A DNA stretch of 64,000 nt. Origin: Trichosporon coremiiforme (lineage: Eukaryota > Basidiomycota > Tremellomycetes > Trichosporonales > Trichosporonaceae). The translations under genes were made by a program, and so were the position numbers. How positions within the stretch are numbered: position 1 is the first letter of the stretch; every line of letters begins with the position of its first letter. The notes beneath the pieces are model-generated. The model was not told the DNA's origin, searched no databases, and was given only the letters and a program-made list of their open reading frames with translations. Shown in pieces: positions 1-11,300 of this stretch. The stretch spans positions 806,001 through 870,000 of the forward strand of contig BCJJ01000018.1 of NCBI GenBank assembly GCA_039545355.1, read 5' to 3'.

Positions 1-28
1 ACCACGGGATGTCAGCTGACAGTTCCAG

Positions 29-588
29 ACCTACGTCCCGACTGTGTTTGAGAACCTGATCACCACGATCCCGAACCCCCTTGACCCGAGCAAGTCGATT
101 GAGCTTGCTCTCTGGGACACTGCCGGACAGGAGGACTTTGACCGACTGCGGCCGCTGAGCTACAACGACACAGACGTGATTCTCGTTGTTTTCGCCTGCA
201 ACCACCGCCCATCGCTGGAGAATGTCTACGACAAGGTGGGTTCCCTGCTTTCGCTGTCGCTAACAAAGCTCAGTGGTATCCGGAGATGTCACATTTCTGC
301 GAAGACGTCCCTCTCGTACTCGTTTGTACCAAGACCGATCTGCGCCGGGACCAGACAACACTGCAGCTGATGGGTGCGCAAGGCACGAAGCCCATCACGC
401 CAGAAGAGGGCGAGAAGGTCGCCAGGGAAATCGGGGCGAAGCGCTACATGGAGTGCAGTGCCAAGGAGGGAACGGGCGTGCGCGAGGTGTTCGATGCTGC
501 GATCCGGGAGTCGCTGAAAAAGGGAGGGATGCAGGGAGTCACGCGCAACATTGTCAAGAAGAGCGGCAAGAAGTGCGTCGTGTTATAG
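29..588 (+). CDS. Rho-family small GTPase, 3' part (Rho4-like)
   Basis: The window opens inside an intron whose acceptor is at 27-28. Exons 29-235 and 274-588 give the last 173 residues. Visible are the effector-adjacent TVFEN, the G3 box WDTAGQE, a TKTD version of the G4 box, the G5-like ECSAKEG, and a basic tail ending in the CAAX box CVVL, which predicts geranylgeranylation and membrane attachment. A short insertion after the effector loop (NPLDPSKS) and the [11 protein letters not shown] context resemble fungal Rho4 more than Rho1 or Cdc42. Rho4-type GTPases act in septation and cell-wall secretion. The P-loop and switch I lie outside the window. Rho family membership is secure; the subfamily is an inference. 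Confidence 0.85.
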
Positions 589-1198
589 GCACCGCTCTTT
601 GACTGGTAGCCCCAGTCATCGCCATTCACGGCCTATTCCACCCCGCCTTCGGGACCGCTCGGAGAAGCCTGCATCACAAGTGCAGGTCGGCTACATACCC
701 CTCCCTCGGACACGCCTACGAAAACAACCAGGTTGTTGTTTATTTAGCATTAGAGAAAGTACCTGCATGAGTTTATATTGCATACGTTGTGGCCTGTAAA
801 GTCGCAACGAAGAACGCAACACCTATCCCGAACACTAACAGTTCCCATCGTTCCCAACCAAATGTGCATAGCGGCCAGCTGTCAGGCACCCACCCTACGA
901 CGCGAACGCGAAGGTCAAAACAAACTGACACGAGCTACAGTTACGGCATACCCCGCCTGGAGGATCAGGCACGCACCCTTTGTGTCACGTGACGCAATCG
1001 GAAGCTGCCGAGCGGTTTCGTCACTTCTGTCGAGATTTCTGTGGCTGCCTGGTCCGGCGGAGGTCGAGACAGTGCGGCGAGGCGCAGGGCTTGGCTGGGA
1101 GCACAAGACGCCGCCTCCGACTTGACTTCAACTCACACTCACCTCGTCTGTACGCTCTCGACCCGTCTTCGGCCAAGAAGCTCTCCAGCTGAAATACA
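589..1198. other. Intergenic, Rho GTPase to PHB2
   Basis: This 610-base gap between two same-strand genes holds the Rho 3' UTR and the PHB2 promoter. An AT-richer patch near 735-790 probably marks the Rho 3' end. I see no ORF or repeat worth calling. Confidence 0.6.
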
Positions 1199-2332
1199 AT
1201 GAACAAGCCCCCCGGAGACGTCTGGGGTGCCTGGCGCCGGCTTGCGCGCCAGCTGCAGCAGGCCCAGCAGCAGGCTCAGCAACAGGCGAACCGCGGCGCT
1301 CGCTCGAACCTCCGCTACGCTAGCGGGTCTGGTGGCGGTGGTTCTGGCGGCGGTCGCTCGGGCGGTCCCGGCGGTCCCGGCCCTCTCGCCGCGGCGGGCG
1401 GTGCGGGTCTCCTTCTTGCCCTCGTCGGCGGTGCGATCGTCGTTAACTCGGCCATCTACAATGTCGACGGAGGACACAGGGCGATCAAGTACAGCCGGTT
1501 CTTTGGAGTCATGCCTGACGTCTACGCTGAGGGAACGCACATGAGGGTGAGTTCCTGGCTTTTGCTCAGAGACGAGATGGTAGCTGACGACAGATCCCGT
1601 GGGTCGAGACGCCGATCGTCTACGACGTCCGCGCCAAGCCGCGCTCGATCGGCTCGCTCACCGGCACCAAGGACCTGCAGATGGTCAACATCACTGTGCG
1701 CGTGCTTTCCAGGCCGGACCAGCACGAGCTGCCGACCATGTGAGTCCTCGTTCGAACACCACTTTGTCTGAGCTTCGTACCACCCTGAAAAGAAAGCTGA
1801 CACGATCAGCTATCGCGAGCTCGGCACCGACTACGACGAGCGCGTCCTCCCCTCCCTCATTAACGAGGTGCTCAAGTCGGTCGTGGCGCAGTTCAACGCC
1901 TCGCAGCTCATCACGCAGCGCGAGCTCGTCTCTCGTCTCGTGCGCGACAATCTGACCAAGCGCGCTAAGCGCTTCAACCTCGTCCTCGACGATGTGTCGA
2001 TCACGCACCTCGCGTTCTCGCCCGAGTTCACGACAGCCGTGGAGTCGAAGCAGGTCGCGCAGCAGGTTGCGCAGCGCGCCGCGTTCACTGTCGACAGGGC
2101 CATCCAGGAGAAGCAGAGTATCATCGTCCGCGCACAGGGTGAGGCCAAGTCGGCCGAGCTCATTGGCAATGCGGTCAGGAAGAACAAGGGCTTCCTTGAG
2201 CTCAGGAGACTCGAGGCGGCGAGGGAGATTGCGAAGACGGTCGCGGAGGGCGGGAACGCGCTCATGCTCGACAGCGCGGCGCTGCTGCTCGACGTTACCG
2301 ACAACACGGTGCTCGCCCCGGCGAAGAAGTAG
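1199..2332 (+). CDS. PHB2: Prohibitin-2, mitochondrial inner membrane scaffold
   Basis: Three exons, 1199-1546, 1594-1739 and 1810-2332, encode 338 residues. A Gln-rich and Gly-rich N-terminus (about residues 15-62) is followed by one membrane segment (about 63-82) and the SPFH/prohibitin domain starting at [17 protein letters not shown]. Recognisable family stretches are [17 protein letters not shown], the conserved [21 protein letters not shown] region, and a C-terminal coiled coil rich in Glu, Arg and Ala. Prohibitin-2 pairs with PHB1 in a ring that stabilises inner-membrane proteins and m-AAA protease. The protein is somewhat longer than usual because of the Gly-rich insert before the membrane segment. 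The gene converges on HOM2 with 155 bases between stop codons. Confidence 0.95.
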
Positions 2333-2487
2333 AGGTAAGGAGGAGGCTGTTCATACATCAATCATTCCAGGGTTAAATGCATATCAATCACCACTTCAGA
2401 CCAGTCATGTCAGCTGTCCCAGGCATTTGCTCTAATAACAATGCATCATGCGAATGATCAATGCTGGCTACGATTTTACGGTTGGGT

Positions 2488-3655
2488 TTAGATGAAGCCC
2501 TTCTCGACGGCGATCTCGGCGTTGATGACCGAAGACGTGGCGGCGCCGAGACGGACGTTGTCGAGGAGACAGACGAACTTGAGGTCGAGGACCTTGTCGT
2601 CACGGACACGTCCGACGTGGACACAAGCTCCCTTGTGGAGGTCGCGGTCGAGGCGGGGCTGGGGGCGGTCCGGAGCGTCGTGGACGACGATGTCCTGGGG
2701 CGGGGCAGACGGGCAGTGGAGCTTCTGCGCTTCGGACGTGTACTTCCTGAACGCCTCCTCGGCCTCCTCCGGCGTGGGCGCCTTGCCGGCGAACTTGACG
2801 GAGACGCAGGCCATGTGGCCGTCGATGACGGGGACACGGTTGCAGGCCGCGCTGACGACGAGCGGCGACGAAGCGTGGTACTCGAAGCCAGACTCGTCCG
2901 CGTTCACGCCACCGAGAATCTTGAGCGTTTCCCACTCAATCTTCTCCTCCTCGCCGCCGATGAGGGGAACAATGTTATCCAGGATGTCCAGCGACGAGAC
3001 ACCGGGGTAGCCGGCTCCCGAGATCGCCTGCATCGTAACAACGTTGACAGTCTGAAGGGGGCCAAAGGCGACCTCGAGAGCCTTCAGCGGGACAACGACG
3101 GCCGTCGTGGAGCAGTTAGCGTTGCAGACGAGGTAGCCCTTCTTCAGGCCGAGCTCCTTCTGCTGGTGGCGGACGACGGAAAGGTGGTCACCGTTGACGA
3201 GCGGGACCATGAGCGGGACGATGGGGTCGCGGCGGTAGTTCTTGGCGTTCGAGAAGACGATCAGCTCAGCCTTGCGGAACTCGGCCTCTGCAAAGGTCAG
3301 CTTGAACTCTGGTGACTCGCAAAGCTTGAAACTAACCGATGTCACCGGCGACGTCGTGGTCAAGACCGGAGAAGACAACACCGCAGTCCTTGAAGTTCTC
3401 CGACTTGCACTCCTGCACGACCATCTTCTTGACGTCCTCGGGGATGGGGGTAGCGAGCTTCCACTTGGTCACCTTGGCATACTCCTGACCGGCAGAACGG
3501 GACGAGGCGCCGAGCGCGTGGATCTTGAAGTACGGGTGCGTCGAGAGGAGCTCGATGAAGCTGCCATTAGCTGCGGTCAGACCAATGTGAGCTCACCGCT
3601 GGCCGACGGTGCCGGTGGCACCGAGGATACCGACGTTGATGGGTTCGCGGGCCAT
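2488..3655 (-). CDS. HOM2: Aspartate-semialdehyde dehydrogenase
   Basis: Exons, in gene order, are 3655-3597, 3560-3337 and 3287-2488, giving 360 residues, the usual fungal length. The N-terminus carries the NADP-binding GATGTVG (residues 12-18). The catalytic cysteine is Cys153 in CNANCSTT, and HVGRVR near the C-terminus belongs to the substrate and dimer region. The enzyme reduces aspartyl phosphate to aspartate semialdehyde in the cytosolic threonine/methionine pathway and is absent from animals. The two introns (36 and 49 bases) both place branch-like CTAAT or CTGAC just before the acceptor. The long plus-strand reading frames over this gene are shadows. Confidence 0.96.
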
Positions 3656-4572
3656 TTTTGGTTGATTAGTGATTGTTTTTGTGGAAGGAAAGGAAGACAC
3701 GCCTGGAGGCAAGAAAGTTGGATGGAGGTGACCGGACAGCCGAGTTCAAGGGGTGGCAGAGATCGGATCAATCGGAGTCAAAGATTACTCGATTGCGGCA
3801 GCGGCGAGGTACGGTGAGCGGGCGAAGGGTGCGCTCAGCCCAAGCTTCGACTCAGTTCAGGCTACATCGGCACGCGGCTCGCGGCATACGGGAACCAGCG
3901 ACTGCAGCGGGCAGACGGCGGGCGGGGAAGATAGAGCGGACGAGTTTGTAGGATTTCAAGTCAAGTGATTAGCGGAAGCAGAATGTTGGCGGAAGGTGGC
4001 TGTGGTGGAGGTGGAGGGGAGTAACCCGGCATTAGCCGCCCCTAGCAAAAGAATTTCCGACTCGTATTCCGATCCCGACTACGCTGCTCCGCCTCTGCTC
4101 GTACGCTGGACGCTACGGTGGTGCCAAGCCTCAGCCTCCACCAGTGTCGGATAGTCGGCCCAGTCGGGTCACCGTGGGGCAGCGCACTCTGCACACGGGT
4201 CCCACCCGCGCCCAAGATGCCGCCGGGTACTGCAGTTACGCCATGTTGCCATCCATCGCAATTCTTTGCCTCCCACTAGCCGTAACCGAGCCTTTATCTT
4301 GCGTCCTCTTCTCTCTCTTTTCCCCCACCTCTTATCTCTTCCCGTCTTGTCGACGTCTATAACTCTCACTTCATGTTCCGATAGCATCACAGCATCACCA
4401 CTCACCACTGCATCGCCCCGCGCACCCTCCGCCCCGCCTGTTGTCAACACTACCGCCCCCCTAATTTCTGCGGCCTCCACTCCACACGACCCGAACGACC
4501 ACCAGGAGCCCACCGACCCTCACGGTCGCACTACTTCCCGTTCCTCCGTCACGACCACCAGCCATAGCCAAC
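3656..4572. promoter_or_regulatory. Divergent promoter region, HOM2 / DUF1275 gene
   Basis: 917 bases separate the start codons of two divergent genes. The right part (about 4290-4560) is strongly pyrimidine-rich on the plus strand, as expected for the leader of the DUF1275 gene. On the HOM2 side there is a TGACTC core at 3775-3780 (minus strand), matching the core bound by Gcn4-type activators of amino-acid biosynthesis; one copy is weak evidence. No coding sequence is apparent. Confidence 0.5.
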
Positions 4573-5665
4573 ATGGCAAACTCACATGCGTCCACCGTCG
4601 CCGACGTCGAGACCGGCAAGGCCGAGGGCCAGATCGCCCCCGCCCGGAAAGGTCTCTTCGCGTACATGCAGGAGGTCGTCGACTCGAAGAAGTGCAACCT
4701 GATCTCCATCTACGCCTGTTTCCTGACCGGATACACTAGTTCCGTGTCTTTCTCTGCGTGTTTCATCTGGTAAGTTGACAAGCAATTCTGCCGACTGTCT
4801 GTGTGTCGGCATCCCCGCGGCGCATATGGCGCATGGCGCTCCACCTTTGCCAGAACATTTGCACGAGGGATAGTCGTCCTGCGTGCCCGATACCATGCAC
4901 AGAAGGGCCTGTGGCTGGCCACGAGGCTCAGAACGCACTAACATTGCGTGATCCGTTCAGCACTGACAGGCAGGTGCGGTTTCCAGACCGGTAACGTCGC
5001 GCAGCTCGGTATCGCTATCGCGCGCAACTTCGACCCCCTGCCCCACAGAACGTACCATTTCATGAAGCCGGACCAGCAGGCGTTCGTGTCGCTCCTCTCC
5101 TTCTTGGCTGGAACAAGTCTGGGCCGTATCGGAGACAAGATTGGGCCGAAGCGGCGTACGTGGCTCGTGCTCGCGACTTTCATGCAGTGCCTCATGACCA
5201 TGGCCGGCGCGCTGTGTGCGCACTTTGGCGGCGAGTCTCAGTTTGCCGGGTAAGTCCCCCTCTAGTGCAGCTGTCGGAGTCCCCAAACTCTAAGCTGACA
5301 ATCACAGAGAGCGCGCCAACCCTTCCTGGACGAATCCGATCAGCATGACGTGCCTCGGCTTCATCTCGGCCACGATCGGCCTGCAGGGCATCATGGGCAA
5401 GCGCATCGCGTCGCCCATGAACACGACCGTGGTGCTGACGACCACCTGGGTCGAGCTCTTCAACGACCCCGAGCTGCTCGGCCTCAAGCCCGTGCCCAGC
5501 CGCGACATCCGCATGGCCGGCGTGTTCATGCTCTTCCTTGGCGGCTTTGTCGCGCGCGCCGTCCTCGCCCAGATCGGAGCTGGAGGCGCCCTTGGCGTGC
5601 TCTGCGGATTCCGCTTCCTGCAGCTCGTGTGGTGGGCTTTCATCCCGAGTGTTGCCCCGGCTTAG
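4573..5665 (+). CDS. DUF1275 (YoaK-like) multi-pass membrane protein
   Basis: Exons 4573-4769, 4974-5249 and 5308-5665. The joined protein has a soluble N-terminus of about 40 residues, then hydrophobic segments around SIYACFLTGYTSSVSFSACF, WLVLATFMQCLMTMAGALC, a segment after ISMTCLGFISATIGLQ, and a C-terminal pair ending in FLQLVWWAFIP. The motif CGFQTGNVAQLG, split over the first junction, and PMNTTVVLTTTW are typical of the DUF1275 family found in bacteria and fungi. No biochemical role is established for fungal members; a transport function is only a guess. The first intron (204 bases) is longer than most here; its acceptor restores the TGN motif in frame, which supports it. Confidence 0.87.
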
Positions 5666-6097
5666 ACGCGGGTGTGAAGCGCACGGCACGCGCGCCGCAT
5701 GCCGTACGGACTGTTTCCAGAACTTTTCTCTCTTGGCATACCCTTATCATTTATTCATAGACTTAATCAATACAGGCATTGCTGTTTGGCCATCCTTCTG
5801 GTTACAAGTGGAGCAGATCAGGCACTGTGCCGAGACTAACACAAGGGCTCATTTGCGGGGCTCAGTTAGGCGTTAGGAGACTGGGGGGCTCATGTGGGCA
5901 GAAGAATGCTGACCATTCGAGCTGAGTTGAAGGACCAATGATTACGCGAGCATTGCAGTCGCCCGCATGGAGGATTGGGCGTGAGACTGATGGCTGAGAC
6001 GACGCGCTGCAGGTGCCGGTGCTTCGGACTGACAGCGCCAACCTCTGTGCCACGTTCTGGTTGACTGCAGACCGAATACATATCATACAACCGTCGT
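5666..6097. other. Convergent intergenic region
   Basis: 432 bases between the 3' ends of the DUF1275 gene and lamB. Only 3' UTR-like sequence, with a short AT-rich patch near 5735-5775; nothing else seen. Confidence 0.6.
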
Positions 6098-7032
6098 TTA
6101 CTGCTTCACGCTGTTTAGCACCTCCCTAGCCGCCTTCGCGTTCTCGAGTGCGGTCGGCATGTCGCTGTGCAGGCAGATAGTAAACTTGCCCTTGGCTGCC
6201 GGGATCTCAAGCTTGTTGCCCTGCTTGTCCGTCGTGCTCCCGCTCTCAATCAGGCTCTGGACCTTCTTCCTGATCCCCTCAACCGAGCACTTGTTGCTCA
6301 TGGGAACACTGAGCAGTTTGCCCTCCGAGTCGTAGTCGATGTCGACGAAAAGCTCGGGAATGAAGGGCACACCGAGCTCCCTCGCGACCTTCTCCATGTT
6401 GGTGCCGGCGAGACCGACGAACGGCGTGCCGTTGCCATTGACTGAAATGTGCGCCGTGAGGAAGGCGTGTGTCAGGGCGGCATCGTCGCGGAGCATGAAA
6501 TAGAAGGCGCCGTGCGGCTTCACGTGCGAGATTTGGCCGCCCTCAGCGTCGACCATGGCCTTCAGAGCGCCCAGCTGGTAGAGGGTCAGAGAGCGACACT
6601 CCTCGGGCGTCAGGGGGAGGATGCGACGGCCGAAACCCTTCACGTCGTCCAGGCCGGGGTGGGCGCCGATGCCGACGCCGGCCTGCTTCGCCAGTCGCAC
6701 CATGCGCAGCATCGTGCTGTGGTCGCCGGCGTGCATGCCGCAGGCGATGTTGGCATAGTCGATGAGGGGGAAGAGCGACTCGTCGGGACCGAGGGCCCAG
6801 CGGTAATAGCCCTCGCCCATGTCTGGATGTTAGCTCGATCGCTCTCCAGCGCAGCTTGAGTTGAGTTGAGGTGGAGTTGCATTGGCCACGTTGGGTGGAT
6901 ATGCAGCCAAGCGGGCGGCCCATCGCCTACCCAAAGACCTGCTGTTGCAAGGAGGGGTGGCCAAAAGTGGAGGGAAGGCTCACCGCAGTTGAGCGACACA
7001 CGCTCGGAGAAGTCGTTCTTGGAGACGGTCAT
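6098..7032 (-). CDS. lamB: LamB/YcsF family protein (lactam / 5-oxoproline hydrolase subunit A type)
   Basis: Exons 7032-6984 and 6822-6098 (intron 161 bases) encode 257 residues, the normal family length. The N-terminus VSLNCGDMGE, split by the intron, is the family signature. ANIACGMHAGDHSTM, GAHPGLDD, HVKPHGAFYFML and FTICLHSDMP are further conserved blocks rich in His and Asp. In bacteria this family is PxpA, which acts with PxpB and PxpC in ATP-dependent 5-oxoproline hydrolysis; in Aspergillus nidulans LamB belongs to the lam locus for 2-pyrrolidinone use. The next gene, divergently transcribed, encodes PxpC-like and PxpB-like domains fused to a biotin carboxylase, so a joint role in opening a gamma-lactam ring is likely. 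The actual substrate is inferred, not shown. Confidence 0.9.
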
Positions 7033-8389
7033 GGTCTGTGAAGGTTTGGGAAGAACGGGAGGTCGCGAGGTTCGTGCCGAGGATATATTGCTCTCGCTCA
7101 TGCAAGTTGTTGCTGCCCGAGGCGAGGTAAGAGAAAGGTCAGTTTGTGTGGAGGTGCGATCTGGGGCATCTGGGGTACGCCGCTGGAAATGACGTTTCCG
7201 AACACCAGCGCAGTCAGATAGGACCGCGCCCGGGAACTATGCGGTGATTTCCTCAGCGCATCTCTCTACATCCACCGCTGCACAGCCGATTGGTTTGCGA
7301 TGGTTACGCTCACTGGGCAGGCTGGGCACCGGCTGTATCCGCTTCAGCCTCGTTGGTGATACGCTCAGACCGCGCTCACCTGACAACGCCTGCCCGCGCC
7401 TTGTCTGGGCAGCTGACCGTGCACTGACACTGCCTGTAACACCTGGGTCGGCGGCCCCGACCAAGCTCCGGTTCCTGTATTTGCCCGTGCTCGTTACCGT
7501 ACATGCCGAGGACGGCGACAGCGTATGCAGTGAGGACTGTCCCCCACGGCGCCCTTGCATACCCGTTTGGCCCCCCTTGCTGCCCTGTCTCGGCGGCGCA
7601 GCACCTGTCCGGCACCTGCTCAACACCAAGGTGTGGCGACCAAGGGCTGGAGGGACCTGGAACGATACGAATCGGTTGGCTCGCCAATAGATGCCAGGGC
7701 AAGGTCAGGTGGGCAGTACTGGATTTCGAGATTGGCTACCTGGAACGAAAAGAACGAGGAGCGCGAGGAAACCGACCTCAGTCCCCGTGGTCCCCGATCG
7801 GCTATCTTTCGCGAACTGGACGGCCCCTGACAACACCCACCGACCCCCACACTCTGCAGACCCAGACGGGTGCGAACAACCGTTAGGGCTCCCGTCGTCA
7901 TCGTGCATTCATCCCGGAACGTGCAGAGGTTCCAGTGCATGGCCCAAGGCTCGAATCGTCGTCTATCAACGTAAGCCTCCCAGACATCACCCAGAGGTCA
8001 GTCGCCGAACCCCGCATCTTGCCCCACATGGTGCCTTGTCCCAACGGAGCTGCACCCGCACTGCTCGATCACCTGTCTTACAACAAGCCGCGAGCCGTGT
8101 GGGGAGGTACACAGGTATACACTGCGCAGACAGTTGCAGGTACGCAGGACAGAGTGGGGAGGGCCGGGGCGTAGTTGTGGGACGCGATCCGCCGAACCTG
8201 ATCGGCTGACGGCAACAGGTGACAGGCCAGAGACAATGTCTATGGCACTGCGATAGGGCGCAGGATCCGGTTCACCCGGCCATCTCCTGCCCTCCTTCCC
8301 TCGACATCCTTGGCCGCACTCAGCCAAGCCTGCCTATCTGCGTTTCTTCTTTTTCTCTCGCTCGACAACCTATAAGACCACCTCTCACC
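7033..8389. promoter_or_regulatory. Shared divergent upstream region of the lam-type pair
   Basis: 1,357 bases separate the two start codons, longer than the other divergent gaps here except 28226-29940. Small open frames exist on both strands but none looks like a protein. Five HGATAR GATA-factor motifs occur (7216-7221, 7802-7807, 7963-7968, 8251-8256, 8334-8339), about what chance predicts. A TATAAGA at 8371-8377 is only about 20 bases from the lamA start and so is probably leader sequence rather than a TATA box. Confidence 0.45.
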
Positions 8390-11300
8390 ATGCCTGCCCC
8401 GCCCTCTTCCTCCACAAGTGACCCCGCGATGACCGTCGTCAAGCACAAGATCCTTATCACGAACCGCGGCGAGATCGCCCTGCGCATCCAGCGCACTGCC
8501 GACAAGCTTGGCATTCCCACCGTCGCTATCTACACGCTTGCTGATGCTGGGACGCCGCACGTCTTCGCCGCTCAGGAGGCGTACTGCATCGGCGATGGCA
8601 CCGACCCAAGGGGCTACCTAGACATGGACGCTATCATGGACATTGCGAAGAAGAGTGGAGCGACAATGGTTGCCCCAGGGTACGGCTTCCTCAGCGAGAA
8701 CTCTGTGAGTGTTTGTCTCCCTCGGGCTACCTTAGGTGGATCGACGCCTTTCTCTGTCCACTTCAGTTCGCTGACCCTCTAGACGTTCGCCAAGATGGTT
8801 GAGGACGCCGGGCTCGTCTTCCTTGGCCCAACACCCCATCAGATCTCATCGATGGGACTGAAGCACGAGGCGCGTGAGGTTGCGATCAAGGCTGGTGTGC
8901 CGATCGTGCCTGGATCCGACGGAGTGGTCGAGGACGTCGAGGAGGCAGTCAAGATTGCGGCAAAGATCGGATACCCGGTCATCGTGAAGGCGTCCGGAGG
9001 CGGCGGTGGCATGGGCATGACGGTGTGCCGGGATGAGAGCGAGATGCGGGCAAACTTCGACGCCACCCGCGAGAAGGGTGAGATCCTGTTCAAGGAGTCG
9101 GCTGTCTTCATCGAGAAGTACATCGAGCGCGCGCGCCACGTCGAGGTGCAGGTTTTCGGCAACGGCGAGGGACACGTTATCCACGCCGGCGAGCGCGAGT
9201 GCTCCGTCCAGCGACGACACCAGAAGATCATCGAGGAGGCCCCTTGCGCGCTCTTCGCCAGTGCCCGGGGTCAGGAGGTCCGCAAGCGCATGTGTCAGGC
9301 CGCCGTCGATCTTTGCAAGCTCATGAACTACCGCTCCGCTGGTACCGTTGAGTTCGTCCTCGACGACACCTCACCGGAGCTCTCCTTCTACTTCCTCGAG
9401 CTGAACGCTCGTATCCAGGTCGAGCACCCCGTCACCGAGGTCATTCACCCCGGTCTCGACCTCATCGAGCTCATGATCCGCCAGGGAATGAGCCCCACCG
9501 GCTCGCTCCCCGCCGACGAGCTGAAGCAGGAGCCCCTCCTTAACATCGACGGGCATGCCATTGAGGTCCGTGTCTATTGCGAGAACCCGAACGCTGGCTT
9601 CCAGCCGTCCCCCGGACAGCTGATGGAGGTGTCGTGGGGAGACGTCGGAGAGCGCGGCCGCGTCGAGACCTGGGTCAAGAGCGGTACGACCGTCACGCCC
9701 TACTATGACCCCATGATCGCCAAGCTCATCGTTTGGGCTCCCACTCGTGCCGAGTGCATCGACAAGGCGATCAAGATGCTTGACGAAACCCGTGTAGTTG
9801 GTCCTCCCAACAACATCGACTACTGCCGTCAGATCCTTGACACCAAGGACTTCCGCGACTCCACCGTCACCACGACCTGGTGCAGCCGTTTCGCGTACAA
9901 CCCGCCCGCTATCGAGGTTCTCACGCCTGGTATCAGCACCAGCGTCCAGGACATGCCTGGCCGCCACATCGGTCTCGGCTTCCCCCGCGCTGGTCCCGCC
10001 GACCAGCTGTCGTTCCAGGCTGCCAACCTTCTCGTCGGCAACCCTACCACGACCGAGGGCCTTGAGGTCACCATGTCTGGTCCGAAGCTGTTGTTCCACG
10101 TTGACTCCGTCGTCGCTGTCGCTGGTGCCGACATGAAAGTCACCATCGACAAGAAAGAGGTTCCTATGTGGACCACTCTGCCCATCAAGGCGGGCCAGAC
10201 GCTCGCCGTGGGCATGGTCCGCAATGACCTTGGCATGCGCGGCTATATCGCTGTTTCGGGCGGTTTCCGCAACGTTGCCGAGTTTATGGGCTCCAAGTCC
10301 ACGTTCGCCGCCGCTGGTCTCGGTGGCTACCAGGGTCGTACCCTTCTCATGGGCGACCTTCTCGAAATCGGCAAGGCTGAGGTCAAGGAGACCCTCACCG
10401 TTCCCGAGAACGCCCGTATCCCCCTCACCAATTCGTGGACCGTCCCTGTTCTCGCCAACGCCCAGTGGGACCTCGAGTACCTGTCCAAGGAAGGCATGGA
10501 GACACTGCTCAACGCCGAGTGGAAGGTCAGCACTCTGTCCAACCGCAGCGGTCTGCGTCTCGATGGTCCTCGTATCCAGTGGGCTCGTGCCGACGGAGGC
10601 GACGGTGGTGCGCACCCTTCGAACGTCATTGACCAGGGCTACGCCTTTGCTTCACTCAACATCAACGGTGACACCCCCGTGCTCTTCACCGTCGACTCGC
10701 CCGACATGGGTGGCTTCAGCAATGTCCTCGCTATCGCGAACGGCGCCGCGTGGAAGACTGGACAGATGCGCCCCGGCGACAGCATCCGCTTCGTCCTCGT
10801 CTCGCCCGACGAGGCGGCACAGATCAACGCCGACGACGACGCCTGGCTCAAGGCTTGCACCACTTCGTCTGCCAGGCCTCTGCACCAGCTCACTGAGTCC
10901 AAGGACGTCAAGGACACGACCAAGAGCTCGGCTTTGTACCGCGTCGAGGCAACCGACATCACTCCTGAGCGTATCTTCCGCCAGTGCTCGGACGAGTACG
11001 TAATTTACGAGGTCGGAGACATGATCCTCGACGTCCAGAACCGTGTCCGCGTCGAGCTCTGGGAGCGAGCCATGAAGGAGGCAAACATCACCGGTGTTCT
11101 CTACATGAACGCGTGCGTTCGCAGCAGCATCGTCCACTTCGACCCCCGCGTTATCAGTATGCACGACCTCGTCAAGCGCATGGTCGAGATCGACGCTGGT
11201 CTCGGCAGCGGCGAGGATGTTGAGCTGCCCATTACGGTACACCACATGCCCTGCGTTCCCGACGACAAGTGGACTCACGAGGCGATCGAGTACTACATGA

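Noticed and set aside
2461..3315. 284-codon plus-strand ORF over HOM2
   Set aside because: It is antisense to a clear HOM2 and has the Val/Asp/Glu/Arg/Leu-biased composition expected from the complement of GC-rich codons.
3775..3780. TGACTC core upstream of HOM2 as a Gcn4-type site
   Set aside because: Consistent with amino-acid control but a single six-base match in 900 bases is not evidence; left as a note in the region entry.
7216..8339. Five HGATAR motifs as evidence of GATA-factor nitrogen control of the lam-type pair
   Set aside because: About four are expected by chance on both strands of 1.36 kb, so the count carries no weight without conservation.
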